A stretch of DNA of 64,000 bases from Lactarius indigo (taxonomy: Eukaryota; Basidiomycota; Agaricomycetes; Russulales; Russulaceae). Below are positions 59,020 through 64,000 of the stretch, one piece after another. The translations under genes and the position numbers were made by a program. Position 1 is the stretch's first letter; each line of letters opens with the position of its first letter. The stretch is taken from assembly GCA_025766275.1 (NCBI GenBank), contig JAFKAC010000193.1, positions 1 to 64,000 of the forward strand. Direction: 5' to 3'. The notes beneath the pieces were generated by a model, which saw only the letters and a program-made list of their open reading frames with translations, was not told the DNA's origin and did no database searches.

Positions 59020-60774
59020 TTAGGTGACTCGTTTTCTAAATAGGCCAAGTGAGTGTTGACCACCGCACGATATGTTGACGGCGGCCCACGACCCGCCCGC
59101 CCTCCGCACGACGACGGTAGGCGTCTGCACACGCTCCTGATCAGCAATGCCGACCTCACCTTGCGCACCTTCTCCCCATGTGTACATCGCTCCGTCGCGC
59201 GTCACGGCCGCATTGAATCGCGTACCCGCGGCGATGTGAACCACTGGGTCGTCTTCATGGGAATTTGGGAACGGCACATGTACCGGTTCGACAACATGGT
59301 CGGTGTCTACTATCGCCGGGTGGTCGAGCGCGAGTCCAAGTTGCGCGCTGTCCGATCGTCCACAAGCGAAGACGCGGCCATCAGCGGAAAGGAAGAGTGT
59401 GTGCAGGTCGCCACCGACGATCTCGACTATTTGGATACCGTCGAGGCCAAGTACGCGACGCGGGGTCTGCACAATCGAGTCAGTGTCTGACGTATTGACG
59501 CCTGTACCCGTCTGCCCGGCGCTATTAAGGCCCCAACCCCAGACTGCACCATCCTCGTCGACGGCAAACGAGTGAAAGCTCCCTGCGCCAACGACAACTG
59601 CACGCCGGCCACGCGCACCAAGCACGACACGCTCTGGATTCGTTCCGTGGATTTTGCGCCGCTCGAGAATTTTGCGGCCAAGCTGCCCCTGCTCACCCGC
59701 ACCCCATGAGTAGATTGAACCGGTGACAGTTAATACCACTAGATGGTTGTTTCCAGTAGCAACGTTGACGCATCGCTCGTTGGGAAGAGCGGCTTTGGGG
59801 ATGAACTGGTGTGTCAGGCCAGTGGAGAAGCCAAGCGCACCTTCATTGGCCTGGCGAGGGTTAGATGGCACAAGATGATAGATAGCAATATCACTCACAC
59901 GGAAGGAGCCCCAAACGCGTAGCTCTCCCTCAGTACCGACGGCTGCAGAAATACTATCACCTGCGGCAACTTTAAGGGCACGGAAACCATCATCGACAAG
60001 AGTCTGTAGAGGATGTGGGAAGGTGGTGAGGAGGTCAACGTTCAGGAATTGACCAGGAGTATTTGGGTCTGGAACATCTTTGGTGATGCGGCCAAGTGCA
60101 GCGTCATCATTTACGCCACAGGACCAGACCTACGTAAGACGGTGAGCATTTAATACATCACAAACACACGCGCGGAAGGAGCATACAGTGCCATTCTCAT
60201 CGATGAGGAGCGAATGTAGACCCCCCGCAGCAACGCCGACGATGCCCGAACCCGGCCCGGAACCAAAGACGCCCTGGGCCACCTTCTCTTCAATCCAAGT
60301 ATTCCTTGTGGGTTTAGAGACTTCATCAAGGAAACTTGGCCCCATGCCAAATTGACCGAAGTTTCCTGTACCCCAAACGAAAATCTGTGCCGGGGGTTGC
60401 ATTTTGGCGGGGAATGGAGGGATGACGTTGATTGGTAATTCGGTTTCTGAAGGAGTCTTGCGAGTTCTCTTGGGCTGTTGGGGAACAACAGCAACAGTCT
60501 TTGTCTTTTTTAAGGGCTTTGCGACGCCATTGACGCCGTTTACCTCCTTCAAGGTGGCGGTGCTACGAGAGCGCTTGAGTGAGGGCGGAGACTGTGACTG
60601 TGACGTATCGGGCGATGGTGGAGGCTTGGGCTGTGTGCGACTGCGTGTCGTAGATGCTTTGTCTGTCTTGGACGATCGCACCTTAGGTGCTAAAGCAGTA
60701 CGAGAGGACGCGCGAGAAGGCGCTCTCGGTTTGGGAGCATCGATAGAAGCTTGCGAGCGGCTGCGGGTAGGCAT
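59020..60774 (-). CDS. RCC1: RCC1-family Ran guanine-nucleotide exchange factor, 549 aa (3 exons)
   Basis: Exons are 60774..60187, 60129..59899 and 59850..59020 (1650 nt). The N-terminal 115 residues are basic, Ser/Pro-rich with KRSRS and KPLKKTK nuclear signals. Seven-bladed RCC1 repeats follow: IFVWGTGNFGQFGMG, VWSCGVNDDAALGR, LRVWGSFR, IYSWGAGEQGQLGR, VWGWGLNSAGQTG, VFACGRSDSAQLG, MYTWGEGAQGEVG. It ends at ISCGGQHSLGLFRK. Family role: chromatin-bound GEF that loads Ran with GTP for nuclear transport and spindle assembly (Prp20/Pim1 in yeasts). Length is as expected for a fungal RCC1 with an N-terminal tail. Confidence 0.9.
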
Positions 60775-61416
60775 TTTGAAAAGTAGATGAGAGGTTAAGA
60801 GAGGAGGTTAAATGGGGGCCGAGCGGCCACAAAAAAGAATTTTGTGGACGGAGGACGGAGGAGACAGAGAAATTGGTTGGTTGAAGGTCAAGGCAAGGCC
60901 AAGTCGAGTCGAGTTGATCACATTCCCCATCACGTGCACGTAAAACAACACCACGACGCGTCGCGACGCGATTAAATTACGCAGGGACAGCTTCGGTCCA
61001 CAGAAATTCATGAGAACTGGCCCCGATTAGTAGGATCTCTAATCCCGTCGGCAATCAGAACTACAGTACTTACCCCGCTTCCGAGTCGCATTCAAAAGGC
61101 GACTTGTTCCGGTATCACTCAACTCCCATTTACGGGTTTTCAAGCACGGGATTATGGAAGTTAAATTTATCCGACACGAGGGGCGTAGGGCACTCTTGTT
61201 TCGGGGTGCCGAACACGTAAAATTGCACCGGCACTAGCACCAAGACTATGATAGCACGACTTCTCTCAAGGCTTCTCTGCGCCCGGAATCGTGGACCGGA
61301 GGCGTGGTGCTAACCACAGTCTAACCACCAATGGTGTGATCTCCTCCATATATAAGTGCGACTGGCGATCGATACTCTGAAAAACTCACGTGTGATTTTC
61401 GAGCCATCCGCCTAGC
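60775..61416. promoter_or_regulatory. divergent promoter region between RCC1 and aldehyde dehydrogenase
   Basis: 642 bp between the two starts, with no supported ORF. It contains CACGTGCACGTA near 60932, a possible bHLH-type E-box. Confidence 0.35.
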
Positions 61417-63397
61417 ATGCCTGATTTCAAGGTAAATACCACAGATGAAATCGACGCCGTAAGTCTCCTTCCTCGACTCGGCTCGCTCAGTTGCGCGGTT
61501 ATTCACGACAACTCGTAGGCATATAATATCTTGCAGGCGACCTTCCGTGCTGGAACTACCCGCCCTCTCGCATGGCGCAAGCACCAACTGAATCAGCTCG
61601 TCCTTATGCTGCGCGAGAATATAGAATCGATCGTTCAAGCATTTTCAATCGATCTTAGGAAGCCCCCGGCAGAGGTTTTAACAGGAGAAATAGGACCGGT
61701 GGTCAGGAGAGCTATCCAGAGTGCAGCACAACTCGATGAATGGGCCAGCGATGAGAAGCCTCAGGCGCGGGAGTGGCAGCGCACCTGGTCCCCCACAATC
61801 TTGAAGCGCCCAAAGGGTGTCGTATTGGTTATCTCGTGGGTTCACAGATCCTTTTACTTGAGTCTCTGCGATCCTCACGCATGAACCCGCCTCGCAGGCC
61901 CTGGAACTACCCCCTTTTCTTGAGCCTCCAGCCAATCATTGGCGCCATCAGCGCGGGTTGTCCTGCCGTTCTCAAACCATCCGAGATTGGGCCTGGTGTC
62001 TCGTCTATCCTGGCTGATCTCTTCCCCAAGTATCTCGACCAATCTTCCTATCGCATCATCAATGGCGGCATCCCGGAAACCACCCATCTACTCAAACTGA
62101 AGTGGGACCACAGTGCGCACATTTGTGTTCATCCTGATAATGTCCTTCTTTTGCTCACTATTCGTGTTTGTTTCTGTTCGGTCAGTCACGTACACTGGAA
62201 ACGGGATTGTGGCTCGCATCGTAGCAAAGGCCGCCGCCGAGCACCTCACGCCGCTCACCCTCGAACTAGGCGGGAAGTCTCCCGTGATCATTGACGCCAA
62301 TACAACAGACCTCAAGATCGCCGCAAAGCGTGTCCTCTGGGGAAAGACCTTGAACGCCGGTCAGGTAAAGTAGCCAGAACCCTCTTTCCCCCATCAAAAA
62401 AAGCTTTCGCTGAGTGTTCGTTCCGCAGATTTGCGTGGCGCCCGACTACGTCCTCATACTACGCTCGGCTCAAGATGCCTTCGTAGAAGCGATTAAGGAG
62501 GCAGCTGTAGAGCTCCGCCTTGACGGCGCGCTTGCGTCTGACTCATATTCAAGCATCGTTTCCGAAGGCCACTACAAGCGCCTTCGAAGCTTGATGACGA
62601 AGTCTTTGGGAAACATCGTCGTTGGGGGAAGTATCGATGATGAAAAGAGACGCATCACGCCAACCGTCTACAGGGACGTCAAGGAGGGCGACTCCCTCCT
62701 CGAAGGGTACGTACAACCTTCGATCTCCATCCGGTTCCATTCGACGGCTCATCTCCATTAGCGAAATTTTTGGCCCTCTTCTGCCCATTGTTCCCGTAGA
62801 CGACATTCGACAGGCGATCGAGTACATTAACGCTCAGTGGGTCCCATCCTCGGTGATACGGCAAAGTATTTATCATTTGCATTAGTCCTCATCCTCTGGT
62901 GTTATACGCCTTTACCGAAGACGCAGAACTCAAACAAGCACGTACGCTACCTTTCTCACCTGCTCACGTTCTCCACGCTCACACTAACACTGGCTAGTTC
63001 GTGACGAAACGAGGAGTGGGGGCCTGCACTTCAACGACGTTGTCCAGTATATGTCCGTAGATACGCTACCCTTTTCGGGTATCGGAGAGTCAGGGTGTAC
63101 GTGGCTCACAGGGGTTCGTCGCGTGCGTGTGGTGCGGCAACTGACGATGATGGGTAGACGGGTCGCAAACTCTCAAGTACACCTACGACGAGTACACACA
63201 TTTACGCTCTTCCATCGACGTCCCACTCGCGTGAGTATTCCTTCGTGAATCTGTACATGTGGAAACGGTGTCTTAGCAGCGGCGTCGACAGAGACGAACC
63301 ACGACTTTCCGCGCGCTATCCTCCCTACACGCCAGCCACTACCCAAATGATGGCGGTCAGGGCCGGCGCCATAGAAGCACCCGCTGCAGCCCTTTGA
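61417..63397 (+). CDS. class-3 aldehyde dehydrogenase (fatty aldehyde type), 478 aa (10 exons)
   Basis: Exons are 61417..61458, 61537..61835, 61898..62112, 62186..62364, 62429..62706, 62762..62836, 62886..62941, 62998..63096, 63158..63230 and 63277..63397 (1437 nt). Motifs: [22 protein letters not shown]-type NAD loop ([12 protein letters not shown]), LELGGKSP with general base E212, and [13 protein letters not shown] with nucleophile C247. The tail reads [25 protein letters not shown] and [13 protein letters not shown]. The PFSGIGESG and RYPPYT signatures identify the ALDH3 family, which oxidises fatty or aromatic aldehydes with NAD(P). The C-terminus is only weakly hydrophobic, so a membrane anchor is doubtful. 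Confidence 0.9.
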
Positions 63398-63668
63398 AAC
63401 CAGGTTTATCATTAATCGAGAATGTGTGCATGTATGTTATACCGTTTCATATTGACTCTGGGGTCAGCTCACCCGTCTCTCAATAAATAGGCAGCGGTCA
63501 TCTTGACGTGCCTGTGCTGTTCGTCAGGATGCCAATATATACTCAACAGAGAACTCGTAGTGACGCTTCGTAGTCAGTTGTGTTCGTGCATGAAGATAGT
63601 TAAGCGCTGTAAAGTACAGATCTAGTCTGGTCCGTGGAGAGTAAATTAAAAGAAAACCGACAGAATTG

Positions 63669-64000
63669 TCAGTAACCTGACGGTCGTGCGTGTGTTTTAG
63701 ATGTATCATAAGCACGAATAAGGCGCGACTGGTCTTGTCGTGCCGGGTTCTCCGTCTGGCTAAATGCGAAGCCACGATTCCGCCGCATACGTTGTACTGC
63801 ACGGACTTTTTTGATGGCGTTTTGGAATCTAATGGGGAAAGTCAGCGGCAGAAATGTCGAGGGATCCAAAGACACTTACTGCGTCTGCCGTGGCCGATAG
63901 TCTGGAATGTTGTACTTTTGGATCTCCTGCGCAATGTGGTAAGATGCGGGCATATACGTCCGCCGATAACTGTTAGACACGGTCAATACTTTGGGATGAA
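63669..64000 (-). CDS. DRS2: Drs2-type P4-ATPase (phospholipid flippase), 3' end
   Basis: Two terminal exons of a gene entering from the right edge: 64000..63880 (partial) and 63828..63669, joined across a 51-bp intron in phase 2. The reading RTYMPASYHIAQEIQKYNIP then DYRPRQTQ continues into FQNAIKKVRAVQRMRRNRGF and ends KTHARPSGY. The QEIQKYNIPDYRPR and RMRRNRGFAFSQTE blocks are the C-terminal tail of Drs2/Dnf-class flippases, the regulatory region that binds PI4P and Gea2 in yeast Drs2. The catalytic domains lie outside the window. Confidence 0.85.

Overview
The window reads as nuclear DNA of a filamentous basidiomycete (Agaricomycetes). The genes are full of 45-80 bp GT-AG introns. They include a trifunctional trpC, a NoxR, an Slt2-type TEY MAP kinase and a YPD1. 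The repeats are chromodomain Ty3/gypsy elements and a Tnp2-type transposase. The tandem FAD oxidases and the style of the unknown families fit the Rhizoctonia/Ceratobasidium group, but that placement is inference only.

Layout. Positions 1-380 hold the 3' end of an LRO1-type acyltransferase. Positions 1054-4292 hold two divergent, intron-rich genes of unknown function: one codes an AT-hook protein (minus), the other a protein ending in a nuclear-localisation-like motif (plus). Positions 4301-25420 are a repeat block. Retroelement 1 (5293-21187) sits in an exon of a membrane-protein gene with a 5-bp target duplication (AGTAT). Its own pol gene is split by retroelement 2 (10859-18732), inserted in the opposite orientation with target duplication GAATC. 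Both are chromodomain Ty3/gypsy elements. In both, the primer-binding site is complementary to the LTR just downstream of a TATA box, the arrangement of Tf1-type self-priming. A decayed Tnp2 transposase gene follows.

From 25.4 kb to 41.2 kb lies ordinary gene-dense DNA: a tetraspan membrane protein, a membrane-anchored fungal protein, PXR1/PINX1, a TMEM184-type protein with a long tail, the SLT2/MPK1 MAP kinase, trpC, and noxR, which is divergent from trpC. From 41.6 kb to 53.7 kb there is an inverted-repeat element, then four tandem minus-strand copies of a secreted FAD-dependent oxidase gene. Two look intact, one is 5'-truncated and frameshifted, and one has an early stop. From 54.0 kb to the end there are an Ams2/SPT21-like gene, YPD1, RCC1, a class-3 aldehyde dehydrogenase and the 3' end of a Drs2-type lipid flippase.

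Several of the genes belong to known signalling systems: the cell-wall-integrity kinase, the HPt phosphorelay protein and the NADPH-oxidase regulator. They are interspersed with housekeeping genes and do not form an operon-like unit. Exon joins were worked out by hand from splice consensus and reading phase. Where I give exact exons, the total length divides by three.
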